Assembly (NCBI GenBank): GCA_020248405.1
Contig: JADCHQ010000004.1
Span: 1 to 64,000 of the forward strand
Source of the DNA: Rhodocyclaceae bacterium
Lineage (GTDB): Bacteria > Pseudomonadota > Gammaproteobacteria > Burkholderiales > Ga0077523
Length of the DNA: 64,000 nucleotides
Direction: 5' to 3'
Under the pieces are notes generated by a model that saw only the letters and a list, made by a program, of their open reading frames with translations, was not told where the DNA came from and did no database searches. The translations under genes were made by a program, and so were the position numbers. Each line of letters opens with the position of its first letter. Position 1 is the stretch's first letter. Positions 18,500 to 30,512 of the stretch are shown piece after piece.

Positions 18500-21322
18500 T
18501 CATGCGCCGTGGGTCAGGGCTGCGTCCACCACGGTCTTCTGGCGCTGGTTGTGCAAGGCCAGATAACCGCCAGCCGGCGAGGCGCTGGAGGGACGCAGGG
18601 CGTAGCGCAGCCTCTGCTCGGGCCTGAGGTGGCGCAACAGATAGTGCTGGATGCGATGCCAGGCACCCTGGTTGCCGGGCTCTTCCTGGCACCAGACCAC
18701 CTCGCCCGCCTTGGCGTAGCGGGCGATCTCGGCGGCGAACTCGTCGTGGGGAAAGGGGTACAGCTGCTCGATGCGCACCAGGGCTATGTCGTCGATTTTC
18801 TTCTCGCGACGCGCCGCCAGCAGGTCGAAGTAGATCTTGCCGCAGCAGAAAACCACCCTCTTCACCTTGTTCGCATCGAGCTTTTCGGCGTCGGGAATGA
18901 GCGGCTGGAAGCGGCCGCTGGAGAGGTCCTCCAGGGAGGACACCGACTCCTTGTGCCGCAACATGGACTTCGGGCTCATGATCACCAGCGGGCGGCGATA
19001 GGGCCGCAGCATCTGCCGGCGCAGCACGTGGAACATCTGCGCGGGCGTGGACGGCACCACCACCTGCATGTTGTAGTCGGCGCACAGCTGCAGAAAGCGC
19101 TCCAGACGCGCCGAGGAGTGCTCCGGGCCTTGACCCTCGTAGCCGTGGGGCAGCATCAGCACCAGCCCGCACATCCGGCCCCACTTCACCTCGCCCGAGG
19201 CGATGAACTGGTCGATCACCACCTGGGCGCCGTTGGCGAAGTCGCCGAACTGCGCCTCCCACACCACCAGTTCGTTGGGCGAGGCCGTGGCGTAGCCGTA
19301 TTCGAAACCCAGCACCGCCTCCTCGGAGAGCACCGAGTCGATCACCAGGAAATCGGGCTGGTTCTCGGCGATGCGCTGCAATGGGACCCAGGTGCCCGCA
19401 TCCCAACGCTCACGGTTCTGGTCGTGGAGCACGGCATGGCGGTGGAAGAAGGTGCCGCGGCCGGAATCCTGTCCCGACAGGCGCACGCCGAAGCCCTGCT
19501 TGAGCAGGCCCGCGTAGGCGAGCGTCTCGGCCATGCCCCAGTCGAGGGGCAACTTGCCAAGGCCCATCTGGCGGCGATCGGCAATCACCTTGTCCACCCG
19601 CGGGTGCAGCTTGAAGTGCCCGGGAATGGCAGTGACGCGTTCGGCCAGGGCGCGCAATTCCGCCATGGGCATGCCGGTGTCCACGGCATGGCGCCATTGC
19701 ACAGCCTGGTAGGGCTCCCAGTCCACCTGAAAGGGCGGTTTGAAGTCGTAGATGATGCTCTTGTTGGTGTGCTGGCCCGCATCGAGGGCGTCGCGGTAGG
19801 CCTTCACCATGGCTTGCGCCTCTGCTTCGCGCAACACGCCCTCGCGCACCAGCCGGTCGGCGTAGAGCTTGCGGGTGCCCGGGTGCTCGCCGATGATCTT
19901 GTACATCAGCGGCTGCGTGACCATGGGCTCGTCCTGCTCGTTGTGGCCGAGCTTGCGGAAGCAGATCACGTCGATGACCACGTCCTTACCGAACTCGGTG
20001 CGGAAGTCCACGGCGATCTCGGTGGCGAAGATGACTGCCTCGGGGTCGTCGCCGTTCACGTGGATGACCGGCGCCTCCACCATCTTGGCCACGTCGGTGC
20101 AGTAGAGCGACGAGCGGGTGTCGCGCGGATCGGAGGTGGTGAAGCCGATCTGATTGTTGATGATGATGTGCACCGTGCCGCCGGTGCCGTAGCCGCGCGT
20201 CTGCGACAGATTGAGGGTCTCCATCACCACGCCCTGGCCGGCGAAGGCGGCGTCGCCGTGCAGCAGCACCGGCATCACCTGCCGGCCGTCACGGTCGCGG
20301 CGGCGGTGCTGGCGGGCGCGCACCGAACCCTCCACCACGGGGTTGACGATTTCCAGATGAGACGGGTTGAAGGCGAGGGTCAGGTGCATCGGGCCGCCGG
20401 AGGTCATCACGTCCGAGGAAAAGCCCTGGTGGTACTTCACGTCGCCCGCGGGCAGTTCGCCCGCGTGCTTGCCTTCGAACTCCTCGAACAGGTCGCGTGG
20501 CAGCTTGCCCATGGTGTTGACAAGCACGTTCAGGCGCCCGCGGTGGGCCATGCCGATCACCAGCTCCTGCACGCCCGCGGCACCGGCCTTCTGCAGCAGC
20601 GTGTCGAGCATGGCGATGATGCTGTCGCCGCCCTCCAGCGAGAAGCGCTTCTGCCCCACATAGCGGGTGTGCAGGTATTTCTCCAGGCCCTCGGCGGCGG
20701 TGAGGCGCTCGAGGATGTGGCGCTTCACGTCGGGCCCGTAGGAGGGCCGCGAGCGCGCCCCCTCGAAGCGCTGCTGCAGCCAGCGCTTCTGGCGCATGTC
20801 GGTGATGTACATGTACTCCAGGCCGAGCGTGCCGCAGTAGGTTTCGCGCAGCGCCTTGAGGATGTCGCGCAGCGTCATCTGCTCGGGCCCCACGAAGGTG
20901 CCGGTGTTGAACACCGCGTCCATGTCGGCGTCGGTGAGTCCGTGGAAGGCCGGGTCCAGCTCGGGAATGGCCGGCGGCTTGACGCGCTTGAGCGGGTCGA
21001 GGTTGGCGAGCTGCACTCCCAGGAAGCGATAGGAACTGATGAGCTGGAATACCCCGGCCTGTTTCCGGAACAGCTCGGCCACCTCGGCCGGAGAGGCCTT
21101 GTTGCCCGCGGTGGTGCGCTGGCGGGCGATGCGCGCGATGAGTTCGCGCACCGGCTCGTGGGGCACGTCACGCGGCCCGGGAAGCACCTGGATCTGATCG
21201 AAATAGCGCTTCCACTCGGGGGCCACGGAGTCGTGGTTTTCCAGGTAGCTCTCGTAGAGCTCGTCGATGTAGGGCGCATTGCCTCCGAACAGGTAGGAGC
21301 CCGACATCAGGTCCTTCATCAT
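18500..21322 (-). CDS. odhA: 2-oxoglutarate dehydrogenase E1 component
   Basis: 940 residues, the usual size for thiamine-diphosphate E1 of the SucA class. Start at the first of two adjacent ATGs (21322), with AGGAGG eight bases upstream; the longer open frame is antisense-like read-through past gltA. N-terminus [28 protein letters not shown], typical small N-domain; active-site block [22 protein letters not shown]/Mg region near [20 protein letters not shown]; transketolase-like C-half with [25 protein letters not shown]. It catalyses oxidative decarboxylation of 2-oxoglutarate. It directly follows gltA (29 bp). Confidence 0.96.
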   Translation of the reverse strand: MMKDLMSGSYLFGGNAPYIDELYESYLENHDSVAPEWKRYFDQIQVLPGPRDVPHEPVRELIARIARQRTTAGNKASPAEVAELFRKQAGVFQLISSYRFLGVQLANLDPLKRVKPPAIPELDPAFHGLTDADMDAVFNTGTFVGPEQMTLRDILKALRETYCGTLGLEYMYITDMRQKRWLQQRFEGARSRPSYGPDVKRHILERLTAAEGLEKYLHTRYVGQKRFSLEGGDSIIAMLDTLLQKAGAAGVQELVIGMAHRGRLNVLVNTMGKLPRDLFEEFEGKHAGELPAGDVKYHQGFSSDVMTSGGPMHLTLAFNPSHLEIVNPVVEGSVRARQHRRRDRDGRQVMPVLLHGDAAFAGQGVVMETLNLSQTRGYGTGGTVHIIINNQIGFTTSDPRDTRSSLYCTDVAKMVEAPVIHVNGDDPEAVIFATEIAVDFRTEFGKDVVIDVICFRKLGHNEQDEPMVTQPLMYKIIGEHPGTRKLYADRLVREGVLREAEAQAMVKAYRDALDAGQHTNKSIIYDFKPPFQVDWEPYQAVQWRHAVDTGMPMAELRALAERVTAIPGHFKLHPRVDKVIADRRQMGLGKLPLDWGMAETLAYAGLLKQGFGVRLSGQDSGRGTFFHRHAVLHDQNRERWDAGTWVPLQRIAENQPDFLVIDSVLSEEAVLGFEYGYATASPNELVVWEAQFGDFANGAQVVIDQFIASGEVKWGRMCGLVLMLPHGYEGQGPEHSSARLERFLQLCADYNMQVVVPSTPAQMFHVLRRQMLRPYRRPLVIMSPKSMLRHKESVSSLEDLSSGRFQPLIPDAEKLDANKVKRVVFCCGKIYFDLLAARREKKIDDIALVRIEQLYPFPHDEFAAEIARYAKAGEVVWCQEEPGNQGAWHRIQHYLLRHLRPEQRLRYALRPSSASPAGGYLALHNQRQKTVVDAALTHGA

Positions 21323-21351
21323 GGCTTTTCCTCCTTCGGGGCCGGCGGCGC

Positions 21352-22662
21352 TCAGGCGCGCGCGGCAAGCGGTTTCACGTCGCGTCGCGGCGATCCCACG
21401 AACAGCTGGCGCGGGCGGCCGATCTTGTATTCGGGGTCGGCGATCATCTCGTTCAATTGCGCTACCCAGCCCACGGTGCGTGCCAGGGCGAAGATAGCGG
21501 TGAACAACGACACCGGGATGCCGATGGCCTTCTGCACGATGCCCGAATAGAAATCCACGTTCGGGTACAGCTTGCGCTGCACGAAGTAGTCGTCTTCGAG
21601 GGCGATCTTCTCCAGGCCCATCGCGAGCTCGAACAGCGGATCGTCCTGCAGGCCGAGGGCGTTCAACACCTCGTGGCAGGTCTCGCGCATGAGCTTGGCG
21701 CGGGGATCGTAGTTCTTGTAGACCCGATGCCCGAACCCCATCAGCCGCACGGTGGAGTTCTTGTCCTTCACGCGCGTGATGAACTCGCCGATCTTCGCCA
21801 TGCCGCCCATGGCCTGGATCTCGCCCAGCATGGTGAGGCACGCCTCGTTGGCGCCGCCGTGGGCGGGCCCCCACAGGCAGGCCACGCCCGCGGCAATGGC
21901 GGCGAAGGGATTGGTGCCCGAGGAGGCGCACAGCCGCACGGTGGAGGTGGAGGCGTTCTGCTCGTGGTCGGCATGCAGGATGAAGATGCGATCCAGCGCC
22001 CGCACCAGCACGTCGTTGACCTTGTAGTCCTCGCAGGGCGTGGCGAACATCATGTGCATGAAGTTACCGGTGTAGGACAACTCGTTGCGCGGATACATGA
22101 AGGGCTGGCCAACCGTGTACTTGTAGGCCATGGCCACCAGCGTGGGCATCTTGGCGATCAGCCGGATGGCGGAGATGTCGCGCTGCTTCGCGTCGTTGAC
22201 GTTCATGGAATCGGGATAGAACGCCGACAGCGCGCCCACCAGGCCGGTCATCACCGCCATGGGGTGGGCGTCGCGGCGGAAGCCCCGCAGGAAAAACTGC
22301 ATCTGCTCGTGAACCATGGTGTGACGGGTCACGCGCTCGTTGAACTCGGACTTCTGGGCCGCGTTGGGCAGCTCGCCGTAGAGGATGAGGTGGCACACCT
22401 CGAGGAAATCGCACTGCACCGCGAGCTGCTCGATGGGGTAGCCGCGATAGAGCAGCTCACCTTTATCACCATCGATGTAGGTGATGGTGGAGTTGCACGA
22501 GGCGGTGGAGAGGAAGCCCGGGTCGTAGGTGAACTTGCCGGTCTGGGGGTACAGCTTGCGGATGTCGATCACGTCTGGACCGACGCTGCCCTTGAGGATG
22601 GGCAATTCGACAGTCGCGGTGCCATCGTCGAAGGTGACGGTGGCCTTGCCTGGGCTGCTCAT
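21352..22662 (-). CDS. gltA: Citrate synthase (type II, hexameric)
   Basis: 436 residues. Conserved [14 protein letters not shown], the His-bearing [14 protein letters not shown], the catalytic His in [15 protein letters not shown] and the Asp-bearing [14 protein letters not shown]. Its N-terminal domain of about 50 residues marks the NADH-sensitive Gram-negative type. The paralogue at 29291 is shorter and is the methylcitrate synthase. Start ATG 22662, with AAGGGAG upstream; a GTG three codons earlier is less well placed. A TAGAAT -10-like element lies in the 73-bp gap towards sdhE, so gltA may have its own promoter as well as read-through from sdh. Confidence 0.96.
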   Translation of the reverse strand: MSSPGKATVTFDDGTATVELPILKGSVGPDVIDIRKLYPQTGKFTYDPGFLSTASCNSTITYIDGDKGELLYRGYPIEQLAVQCDFLEVCHLILYGELPNAAQKSEFNERVTRHTMVHEQMQFFLRGFRRDAHPMAVMTGLVGALSAFYPDSMNVNDAKQRDISAIRLIAKMPTLVAMAYKYTVGQPFMYPRNELSYTGNFMHMMFATPCEDYKVNDVLVRALDRIFILHADHEQNASTSTVRLCASSGTNPFAAIAAGVACLWGPAHGGANEACLTMLGEIQAMGGMAKIGEFITRVKDKNSTVRLMGFGHRVYKNYDPRAKLMRETCHEVLNALGLQDDPLFELAMGLEKIALEDDYFVQRKLYPNVDFYSGIVQKAIGIPVSLFTAIFALARTVGWVAQLNEMIADPEYKIGRPRQLFVGSPRRDVKPLAARA

Positions 22663-22735
22663 GGACTCCACTCCCTTGTGCGTTCAGGTCTCATTCTAGG
22701 GGGTTTTACCTGACGATGTTGCACAGCATCATGAA

Positions 22736-23011
22736 TCACGCCTCACGCAGCCGCGCCACCACCTGGGCCGCCCGGGGGTCGTGGCATTCGGCCCTCCCGG
22801 AGGCGAGATCCCACAGTTCGCCATCGGGCAGCTCCAGCAGGCGCACGAAGGCGTCGCACTGCTGCGCCGTGAGCTGCGGCCAGTGACGATCGAGAAAACG
22901 CCCCAGGACCAGGTCGAGTTCCAGGAGGCCGCGGCGGCAATGCCAGCGCACGCGATCGAGCGCCACGCGGGCTGCATCGCTGTCCTGGACGGTGTCGCTT
23001 GTGCCAGGCAT
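22736..23011 (-). CDS. sdhE: SdhE-type FAD assembly factor for succinate dehydrogenase
   Basis: 91 residues. The diagnostic block is RVRWHCRRGLLELDLVLGRFL, containing the R-G-x-x-E motif that promotes covalent flavinylation of SdhA. The rest is a short helical bundle (QCDAFVRLLELPDGELWDLASGR). Start ATG 23011, with GGAGGG upstream. It sits 17 bp after sdhB, the usual position in this operon in betaproteobacteria. Confidence 0.92.
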   Translation of the reverse strand: MPGTSDTVQDSDAARVALDRVRWHCRRGLLELDLVLGRFLDRHWPQLTAQQCDAFVRLLELPDGELWDLASGRAECHDPRAAQVVARLREA

Positions 23012-23028
23012 CAGGCGCGCTCCCTCCC

Positions 23029-23724
23029 TCACACCATCCTCTTGACCATCAGTTCCTTGATGCGCCCGATGGCGCGCGTGGGGTTGAGGCCCTTCGGGCA
23101 CACGTCAACGCAATTCATGATGGAGTGGCAGCGGAACAGCCGGTAGGGGTCTTCCAGGTCGTCCAGGCGTTCGCTGGTGGCCTGGTCGCGGGTGTCGGCA
23201 ATGAAGCGATAGGCGGCCAGCAGGCCGGCGGGCCCCACGAACTTGTCCGGGTTCCACCAGAACGACGGGCAGGAAGTGGAGCAGCAGGCGCACAGGATGC
23301 ACTCGTACAGGCCGTCCAGTTCCTCGCGCTCGGCGGGCGACTGCAGGCGCTCCTTCTCAGGCGCGGGGGCGGTGTTCTGAAGGTAGGGCTTGATGGAGTG
23401 GTACTGCTTGAAAAACTGCGACATGTCCACCACCAGGTCGCGGATCACCGGCAGGCCGGGAAGCGGGCGCAATTCCACCGGCTCCTTGAGGTCGGCCAGG
23501 CGGGTGATGCAGGCCAGGCCGTTGCGCCCGTTGATGTTCATGGCGTCGGAGCCGCACACGCCCTCGCGGCAGGAGCGGCGCAGGCTGAGGCTGTCGTCCA
23601 GGGCCTTGATGCGCACCAGAGCGTCGAGGAGCATGCGATCGGAGGGCTCGAGGGCAACCTCGTAGTCCTTCATGTAGGGCTTGGAGTCCTTGTCGGGGTC
23701 GTAGCGGTAGACGCTGAATCTCAT
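23029..23724 (-). CDS. sdhB: Succinate dehydrogenase iron-sulfur subunit
   Basis: 231 residues. The [2Fe-2S] ligands lie in SCREGVCGSDAM plus the downstream Cys in GLACITRL. The [4Fe-4S] and [3Fe-4S] ligands are in ECILCACCSTSCPSFWW and CHSIMNCVDVCPKGL. It carries electrons from the flavoprotein to the membrane quinone site in complex II. ATG start; same strand and 30 bp after sdhA. Confidence 0.97.
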   Translation of the reverse strand: MRFSVYRYDPDKDSKPYMKDYEVALEPSDRMLLDALVRIKALDDSLSLRRSCREGVCGSDAMNINGRNGLACITRLADLKEPVELRPLPGLPVIRDLVVDMSQFFKQYHSIKPYLQNTAPAPEKERLQSPAEREELDGLYECILCACCSTSCPSFWWNPDKFVGPAGLLAAYRFIADTRDQATSERLDDLEDPYRLFRCHSIMNCVDVCPKGLNPTRAIGRIKELMVKRMV

Positions 23725-23754
23725 GGCGGTATCCGGAAGATCTGGCGGGCGGCC

Positions 23755-25518
23755 TCAGTAGGCGCGCACCTTGGGCTCGAAGGTCTGGGCGGTTAGCGGT
23801 GTGAGGTTCACCGGCTTGTAGGCCAAGCGGCTGCCGTCCTTGTACCAGAGGGAGTGCTTGAGCCAGTTCACATCGTCGCGCTTGGGGCAGTCGGAGCGGT
23901 CGTGGGCGCCGCGGCTCTCGTGGCGGGCGTCAGCCGACACCATGGTGGCCATGGCCACCTCCACCAGGTTGTCCAGCTCCAGCGCCTCGATGCGCGCCGT
24001 GTTGAAGGTGCGGCTTTTGTCGGCGATGCCGGTGCGCGCGGCGCGCGCGGCCACCTGCTGCATGCGGCGCACGCCCTCGGCGAGCATGTCGGGGAAGCGG
24101 AACACGCCGCAGTGCGCCTGCATGGTGCGGCGCATCTCAGCGCCCACCTCGTGGACGCTCTCGCCGCCAGCCTGGCCATCGAGCCGTGCCAGACGCGCCC
24201 GGGACAAATCGGCGGCGTCGCCGGGCAGGTCCTTGTGGCCCGGGTTCTCCCGAAGGTACCGGATCACGCTCTCGCCCGAGGCGCGGCCGAACACCAGCAG
24301 GTCGGTGAGGGAGTTGGTGCCCAGGCGGTTGGCGCCGTGCACGGAGGCGCAGCCGCACTCGCCCGCGGCGTAGAACCCAGGCACCACGGCGGCATGCTCG
24401 CCCCCCCGCGGCACCACCACCTCGCCGTGATAATTGGTTGGGATGCCGCCCATCTGGTAGTGGCAGGTGGGCACCACGGGGATGGGATCCTTCACCGGAT
24501 CCACGTTGGCGAACTTGCGGGCGATCTCGCGGATGCCCGGCAGGCGCTTTTCGATCACCTCAGCGCCCAGGTGGTCGAGCTTGAGCAGGATGTGGTCAGC
24601 CTCCTTGCCGGCGCCGCGCCCTTCCTTGATCTCGGTGGCCATGGCGCGCGACACCACGTCGCGCGACGCGAGGTCCTTCATGGTGGGGGCATAGCGCTCC
24701 ATGAAGCGCTCGCCATTTTTGTTGAGCAGGTAGCCGCCCTCGCCGCGCACGCCCTCGGTGATGAGCACGCCCGCCCCAGCCACGCCGGTGGGGTGGAACT
24801 GCCAGAACTCCATGTCCTCCAGCGGGATACCGGCGCGCGCCGCCATGCCAAGGCCGTCGCCGGTGTTTATGAAGGCGTTGGTGGAGGCGGCGTAGATGCG
24901 CCCCGCCCCGCCCGTGGCGAACAGCGTGGCGCGGGCGTGGAAGATCCACACCTCGCCCGTCTCCATTTCCATGGCAGTCACCCCCAGCACCTGGCCGGAA
25001 GCGTCGCGGATCAGGTCCAGCGCCATCCACTCCACAAAGAACAGGGTGTTGGCGCGCACGTTGCGCTGGTAGAGCGTGTGCAGCATGGCGTGGCCGGTGC
25101 GGTCGGCAGCGCAGCAGGAGCGCTGCACCGGCCGCTCGCCGAAGTTCTGCGAGTGGCCGCCGAAGGGGCGCTGGTACACGCTGCCGTCATCATTACGGTC
25201 GAAGGGCATGCCGAAGTGCTCGAGCTCGTATACCGCCTGGGGCGCCATCCGGCACATGAATTCGATGGCGTCCTGGTCGCCCAAGTAGTCGGACCCCTTG
25301 ATGGTGTCGTACATGTGCCACAGCCAGGAATCCTCGCCCATGTTGCCCAGCGAGGCGCCGATGCCGCCCTGCGCCGCCACCGTGTGGGACCGGGTGGGAA
25401 ACACCTTGGACAGGACGGCCGTCTTGAGGCCGGCCTCGGAGAGCTGCAGGGCGGCGCGCAGACCGGCGCCGCCGGCGCCCACCACCACCGCGTCGAATTT
25501 GCGTACAGGAAGACTCAT
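23755..25518 (-). CDS. sdhA: Succinate dehydrogenase flavoprotein subunit
   Basis: 587 residues. N-terminal dinucleotide fold [23 protein letters not shown], covalent-FAD histidine in [17 protein letters not shown], substrate-binding region [19 protein letters not shown], and [18 protein letters not shown] near the active site. Start ATG 25518 shares one base with the sdhD stop (TGATG), indicating translational coupling. It oxidises succinate, including that released by methylisocitrate lyase from the neighbouring prp genes. Confidence 0.97.
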   Translation of the reverse strand: MSLPVRKFDAVVVGAGGAGLRAALQLSEAGLKTAVLSKVFPTRSHTVAAQGGIGASLGNMGEDSWLWHMYDTIKGSDYLGDQDAIEFMCRMAPQAVYELEHFGMPFDRNDDGSVYQRPFGGHSQNFGERPVQRSCCAADRTGHAMLHTLYQRNVRANTLFFVEWMALDLIRDASGQVLGVTAMEMETGEVWIFHARATLFATGGAGRIYAASTNAFINTGDGLGMAARAGIPLEDMEFWQFHPTGVAGAGVLITEGVRGEGGYLLNKNGERFMERYAPTMKDLASRDVVSRAMATEIKEGRGAGKEADHILLKLDHLGAEVIEKRLPGIREIARKFANVDPVKDPIPVVPTCHYQMGGIPTNYHGEVVVPRGGEHAAVVPGFYAAGECGCASVHGANRLGTNSLTDLLVFGRASGESVIRYLRENPGHKDLPGDAADLSRARLARLDGQAGGESVHEVGAEMRRTMQAHCGVFRFPDMLAEGVRRMQQVAARAARTGIADKSRTFNTARIEALELDNLVEVAMATMVSADARHESRGAHDRSDCPKRDDVNWLKHSLWYKDGSRLAYKPVNLTPLTAQTFEPKVRAY

Positions 25519-25868
25519 CAGGCGATGCTCCAGAGAATCTGGATGGACCAGAGGGAATAGGCCACCAGCAGCAGGATCACCCCGACCTGCAGCACCAGCC
25601 GCACGCCGGCCGGCTTGACGTAATCCATGAGGATGTCGCGCACGCCGACCCAGGCGTGCCAGAACACCGACAGCAGGAACAGCAGGCTCGCCAGGCGCAT
25701 CCACTGCTGAACGAACAGGCCCTTCCAGAGGCCGTAGTTGCCAGGGCGCTGAAACAGCACGATACCCAGCATGAGCACGCTGTAGGTGGCCATCACCACC
25801 GCCGTGACGCGCTGGACCAGCCAGTCGCGCAGCCCGTAATGGGCGCCCACCACCACACGTTTCACCAC
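25518..25868 (-). CDS. sdhD: Succinate dehydrogenase membrane anchor subunit D
   Basis: 116 residues with three hydrophobic helices. Conserved [23 protein letters not shown] near the N-terminus (quinone-site Arg region) and [16 protein letters not shown], whose His ligates haem b. The likely start is GTG at 25868 (or GTG 25865), giving (M)[11 protein letters not shown]; both overlap the sdhC stop at 25862-25864. No in-frame ATG is plausible. Normal length for this family. Confidence 0.88.
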   Translation of the reverse strand: MVKRVVVGAHYGLRDWLVQRVTAVVMATYSVLMLGIVLFQRPGNYGLWKGLFVQQWMRLASLLFLLSVFWHAWVGVRDILMDYVKPAGVRLVLQVGVILLLVAYSLWSIQILWSIA

Positions 25869-26236
25869 AGCCAGGCTCCGAAGACGACGGTGAGGAAGAG
25901 GCTCGCTGCCAGCACGATCCAGCTGCTGACGCGAGCGCGGGCGAGCGCCGTGCCCATGTGCAGGTCGAGCACCAGGAACCGCAGCCCCGCGCAGAAGTGG
26001 TGCAGGAAAGCCCACAGCAGCCCGAGCAACAACAGCTTAACCAGCGGGTTGGACAGAAGCTGCCTGTACAACACATAGCTGTCCGGGGACTGCAGACTCA
26101 TCTGCAGCAGGTACAGCAGGAAGGGCAGCATCAGGAACAGGCCCGCGCCGGAGACGCGGTGCAAGATCGACACGAACCCCGGGACAGGCAGCCGGATCTG
26201 GAAAAGGTTCAGGTGCTTGGGGCGGGCCTTGGCCAT
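25862..26236 (-). CDS. sdhC: Succinate dehydrogenase cytochrome b556 subunit C
   Basis: 124 residues. N-terminus [20 protein letters not shown] with the family block [19 protein letters not shown] (quinone-site Ser/Arg), three transmembrane helices, and [15 protein letters not shown], whose His is a haem ligand. ATG 26236, with GAGGTG seven bases upstream. First gene of sdhCDAB-sdhE-gltA-odhAB-lpd. It lies 148 bp downstream of the GntR gene on the same strand and could be co-transcribed with it. Confidence 0.93.
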   Translation of the reverse strand: MAKARPKHLNLFQIRLPVPGFVSILHRVSGAGLFLMLPFLLYLLQMSLQSPDSYVLYRQLLSNPLVKLLLLGLLWAFLHHFCAGLRFLVLDLHMGTALARARVSSWIVLAASLFLTVVFGAWLW

Positions 26237-26384
26237 CGCGGGCACCTCAGGAGAGTGCACACCCGCGAGAGCGGGCGGCGGGAGTGCGATGGGAACGCCC
26301 GTGCGGCGCGCTGCAGACGGCCTGGAGCGGGTCATGGAAAGGATGCAGGGAGCGATGAGCGGGAGTGAACAAGCGGGAGCCTCT

Positions 26385-27134
26385 TCAGCTGAGCGCGTTG
26401 GCGTAGTGATGAAACCGGGTGTTGCAGAATCCGCGCCGCAGCTCGACCGGTTTGCCGCCATAAGTATAGGCGACGCGTTCGATCCGAAGAAGCGCATCGC
26501 CGGCGCAAACCCCGAGCATGTGGGCGGTATCGGCATCGGCAGCCACCGCCTTGAGACGTTCCTCGGCGGCGACCACCTTCACGCCGAAGGCGGCCTCGTA
26601 CATGGAATACAGCATGCAGCGGTGGGCCTCGGCCACCGTGGCATCCAGGCCGCGAAAGGCCGACGCCGGGAGCCTGACTTCTTCCAGCACCACCGGGCCG
26701 CGGCCGTTGATCCACAGCAGGCGGCGAAGCCGGATGAGGGTGCCCCCGGGATCGAGGCCGAGCAGGCCGGCGCTGGTGGCATCGGCGCGCACGCGCTTCA
26801 GGTCCACCAGCCGCGCCTCTAGCCGCTCAGCCCGGCCCCGGTCAGGCGTGACGTGCAAAAAGGACAGGTGGGCGCGGGCATGGGAGTGGGAGGCCACGAA
26901 GGTGCCTCGCCCCTGGCGGCGCACCAGCACGTTTTCGCCGGCAAGCTCGGCCACCGCCTTGCGCACCGTGCCCTGGCTGACGCTGAAGCGCTGGGCCAGG
27001 TCGATCTCGCTGGGGATGGCCTCTCCGGGGCGCCACTCGCCCGACTCCAGCAACTCGGTGATGAGCTGCTTGATCTGGCGGTACAGGGGTTGGAAGGCTG
27101 GCGCGGGCGCGAGCCCTGCGAAGGAGGTCTTCAT
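26385..27134 (-). CDS. GntR-family regulator (HTH plus UTRA domain), probable TCA/propionate regulator
   Basis: 249 residues. N-terminal winged helix ([19 protein letters not shown]; recognition region [31 protein letters not shown]) followed by a UTRA ligand-binding domain (about 95-245: [42 protein letters not shown]), so the HutC subfamily. UTRA domains bind small metabolites; the ligand here is unknown. Start ATG 27134, with AAGGAGG on the opposite side of the start region. It is divergent from mdh-prpBCD-acnA and upstream of sdhCDAB. The perfect palindrome at 27176-27189 lies in the shared promoter region and is the likely operator, suggesting autoregulation and control of both arms. Confidence 0.88.
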   Translation of the reverse strand: MKTSFAGLAPAPAFQPLYRQIKQLITELLESGEWRPGEAIPSEIDLAQRFSVSQGTVRKAVAELAGENVLVRRQGRGTFVASHSHARAHLSFLHVTPDRGRAERLEARLVDLKRVRADATSAGLLGLDPGGTLIRLRRLLWINGRGPVVLEEVRLPASAFRGLDATVAEAHRCMLYSMYEAAFGVKVVAAEERLKAVAADADTAHMLGVCAGDALLRIERVAYTYGGKPVELRRGFCNTRFHHYANALS

Positions 27135-27175
27135 GCCCCGGGATTGTGCCACAAGCGCCGGGAAACGTATCAGAC

Positions 27176-27189
27176 GTCTTATATAAGAC
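27176..27189. promoter_or_regulatory. Perfect 14-bp palindrome GTCTTATATAAGAC, likely GntR operator
   Basis: GTCTTATATAAGAC equals its own reverse complement. It lies 42 bp from the gntR start and five bases upstream of the TTGACA -35 of mdh. AT-rich palindromes of this size are typical of GntR-family operators. It is the only such site recognised by eye in the cluster. Confidence 0.65.
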
Positions 27190-27194
27190 TCGCG

Positions 27195-27224
27195 TTGACA
27201 CGGCGCAGCGCGGCTCCGTATCAT
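27195..27224 (+). promoter_or_regulatory. Sigma-70 promoter of mdh-prpBCD-acnA
   Basis: TTGACA at 27195-27200 (a perfect -35) and TATCAT at 27219-27224 (-10), 18 bases apart. This leaves a leader of about 100 bases before mdh. It lies directly beside the GntR palindrome, so the regulator could block or modulate polymerase binding. Confidence 0.6.
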
Positions 27225-27334
27225 CGAAATGGTGTAACCAGTGGCTGCCCAGGCTCCAGGGCCTCGTGCAGCGCAACATGCTCGCGCCGCCCCTCCAGGG
27301 TTCGCGCGTTCCCGAACCCTCACCAGGAGCCTCC

Positions 27335-28318
<984 letters not shown>

Positions 28319-28400
28319 TCGTCGCCACTGCACCGCGCCGCTGGGCCGGCGCGTCACATCAATGCCTGGTGGCCGCGGGCTGCCGTCCTGGAGGTCCGTC

Positions 28401-29294
28401 ATGACTGCTTCTGTTTCCGCGGGCGCGCGTTTCCGCGCCGCGCTCGCCGCCGAGAAGCCCCTGCAGGTAGTGGGCGCCATCAACGCCTACCACGCGCGCC
28501 TCGCGCAACGCTGCGGGTATCGCGCCATCTACCTGTCCGGCGGCGGCGTGGCGGCGGGCTCCCTGGGCCTGCCTGACCTGGGCATCAGCAACCTGGACGA
28601 CGTACTCACCGACGTGCGCCGCATCACCGACGCGTGCGATCTGCCCCTGCTGGTGGACGTGGACACGGGCTTCGGCGCCAGCGCCTTCAACATCGCCCGC
28701 ACCACCCGCTCGCTCATCAAGTTCGGCGCTGGCGCCATGCACATCGAGGACCAGGTGGGCGCCAAGCGCTGCGGCCACCGGCCCGGCAAGGAACTGGTGT
28801 CCACGACCGAGATGGTGGACCGGGTCAAGGCCGCCGCCGATGCGCGCACCGACGCCGAGTTCGTCATCATGGCGCGCACCGATGCGCTGGCGGTGGAAGG
28901 CCTGGAGGCAGCCATCGAGCGCGCCTGCCGCTGCGTGGAGGCGGGAGCGGACATGATCTTCCCGGAGGCCATGACCGAGCTGCCCATGTACCGCCGCTTC
29001 GCCGAAGCGGTGCAGGTGCCGGTGCTCGCCAACATCACCGAATTCGGCTCCACGCCTCTGTTCACCGTGGACGAACTGGCCACGGCGGGCGTGGGTCTGG
29101 TGCTCTACCCGCTATCGGCCTTCCGGGCCATGAACAAGGCCGCGCTGGAGGTGTATCGGCACATCCGGGCCGACGGCACGCAGAAGGCCGTGGTGGATTC
29201 CATGCAGACCCGGGCCGAGTTGTACGACTTTCTCGGCTATCACGATTACGAGAACAAACTCGACGCGCTGTTCGCGAAGGAGAAAAGCAAGTGA
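28401..29294 (+). CDS. prpB: 2-Methylisocitrate lyase
   Basis: 297 residues of the isocitrate lyase/PEP mutase superfamily. Signature [22 protein letters not shown] contains the catalytic Cys of [27 protein letters not shown] and [18 protein letters not shown] are typical of PrpB rather than AceA, which is much longer. It cleaves 2-methylisocitrate into pyruvate and succinate. ATG 28401 preceded by GGAGG. Its stop overlaps the GTG start of prpC. Confidence 0.95.
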   Translation: MTASVSAGARFRAALAAEKPLQVVGAINAYHARLAQRCGYRAIYLSGGGVAAGSLGLPDLGISNLDDVLTDVRRITDACDLPLLVDVDTGFGASAFNIARTTRSLIKFGAGAMHIEDQVGAKRCGHRPGKELVSTTEMVDRVKAAADARTDAEFVIMARTDALAVEGLEAAIERACRCVEAGADMIFPEAMTELPMYRRFAEAVQVPVLANITEFGSTPLFTVDELATAGVGLVLYPLSAFRAMNKAALEVYRHIRADGTQKAVVDSMQTRAELYDFLGYHDYENKLDALFAKEKSK

Positions 29295-30460
29295 GCACGG
29301 AGACTCCCCAACCCGAGGCCGGTGCCGGCCCCAAGCCCAAGAAGTCCGTTGCCCTGTCCGGCGTCACCGCCGGCAACACCGCCCTTTGCACCGTTGGCCG
29401 CAACGGCAACGACCTGCATTACCGCGGTTATGACATCCTCGACTTCGCCGACGACGCCACCTTTGAGGAGGTGGCCTACCTGCTGGTGCACGAGAAACTG
29501 CCTACCAAGGCCGAACTCGCTTCCTACCGCAACAAGCTCAAGCAGCTTCGCGGGCTGCCTACCAGCCTGAAGGCGGCGCTGGAGTGGATCCCGCCCGCCG
29601 CCCATCCCATGGACGTGTTGCGCACCGGCGTTTCGGTGCTGGGCACGCTGCTGCCGGAAAAAGACGATCACTCCGTGCCGGGCGCGCGCGACATCGCCGA
29701 CCGGCTGCTCGCCAGCCTGGGCTCCATCCTGCTGTACTGGTATCACTGGAGCCACAACGGCCGTCGCATCGACACCGAAACCGACGACGAATCCATCGCC
29801 GGACATTTCCTGCACCTTCTGCACGGCAAGCCGCCCTCCGAGTTGTGGGAGCGCGCCATGCAGACCTCGCTCAACCTCTACGCCGAGCACGAGTTCAACG
29901 CCTCCACCTTCACCGCCCGGGTGATCGCCGGCACGGGCTCGGACATGCACTCCGCCATCGCTGGCGCCATCGGCGCGCTGCGCGGGCCGAAGCATGGCGG
30001 CGCCAACGAGGTGGCCTTCGACATACAGGGCCGCTACCACACGCCCGACGAAGCCGAGTCCGACATCGTCAGGCGCGTGCAGAACAAGGAAATCGTCATT
30101 GGCTTCGGCCATCCGGTCTACACCATCGCCGATCCGCGCAACAAGGTCATCAAGGAGGTGGCGCGGCGGCTGTCGCGCGCCGACGGCGACATGAAGCTGT
30201 TCGACATCGCCGAGCGCCTCGAAACCGTCATGTGGCGCGAGAAGAAGATGTTCCCCAACCTCGACTGGTTCAGCGCCGTGAGCTACCACATGATGGGCGT
30301 GCCGCGCGCCATGTTCACGCCGCTGTTCGTGATCTCGCGCACCTCCGGCTGGGCCGCCCACGTGATCGAGCAGCGCATCGACGGCAAGATCATCCGCCCG
30401 AGCGCCAACTACACCGGCCCGGAAAACCAGAAGTGGATTCCCATCGAGAAGCGCAAGTAG
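29291..30460 (+). CDS. prpC: 2-Methylcitrate synthase
   Basis: 389 residues, shorter than GltA (436) and without its N-terminal domain. Conserved [31 protein letters not shown], catalytic His in [15 protein letters not shown], and [18 protein letters not shown]. It condenses propionyl-CoA with oxaloacetate. The GTG start at 29291 overlaps the prpB stop (GTGA), indicating coupling. The PrpC-type region after the active His (HPVYT rather than HRVYK) separates it from citrate synthase. Confidence 0.95.
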   Translation: MSTETPQPEAGAGPKPKKSVALSGVTAGNTALCTVGRNGNDLHYRGYDILDFADDATFEEVAYLLVHEKLPTKAELASYRNKLKQLRGLPTSLKAALEWIPPAAHPMDVLRTGVSVLGTLLPEKDDHSVPGARDIADRLLASLGSILLYWYHWSHNGRRIDTETDDESIAGHFLHLLHGKPPSELWERAMQTSLNLYAEHEFNASTFTARVIAGTGSDMHSAIAGAIGALRGPKHGGANEVAFDIQGRYHTPDEAESDIVRRVQNKEIVIGFGHPVYTIADPRNKVIKEVARRLSRADGDMKLFDIAERLETVMWREKKMFPNLDWFSAVSYHMMGVPRAMFTPLFVISRTSGWAAHVIEQRIDGKIIRPSANYTGPENQKWIPIEKRK

Positions 30461-30512
30461 CCCCGCGCCTCTCCCCGCCCCGAACCGAACGCTCCCTACG
30501 GATCCCGCGCCC

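Noticed and set aside
15016..21550. Very long open frames on the plus strand (about 1200 and 1000 codons) opposite the odhA/odhB/lpd genes
   Set aside because: They are His/Gly/Arg/Val-rich, lack any domain or start signal, and mirror the real genes; high-GC third positions leave the antisense frame open.
18500..21931. A longer odhA start overlapping gltA
   Set aside because: The extension is antisense-like read-through in the gltA region; the ATG pair at 21322 has a perfect AGGAGG and gives the family N-terminus.
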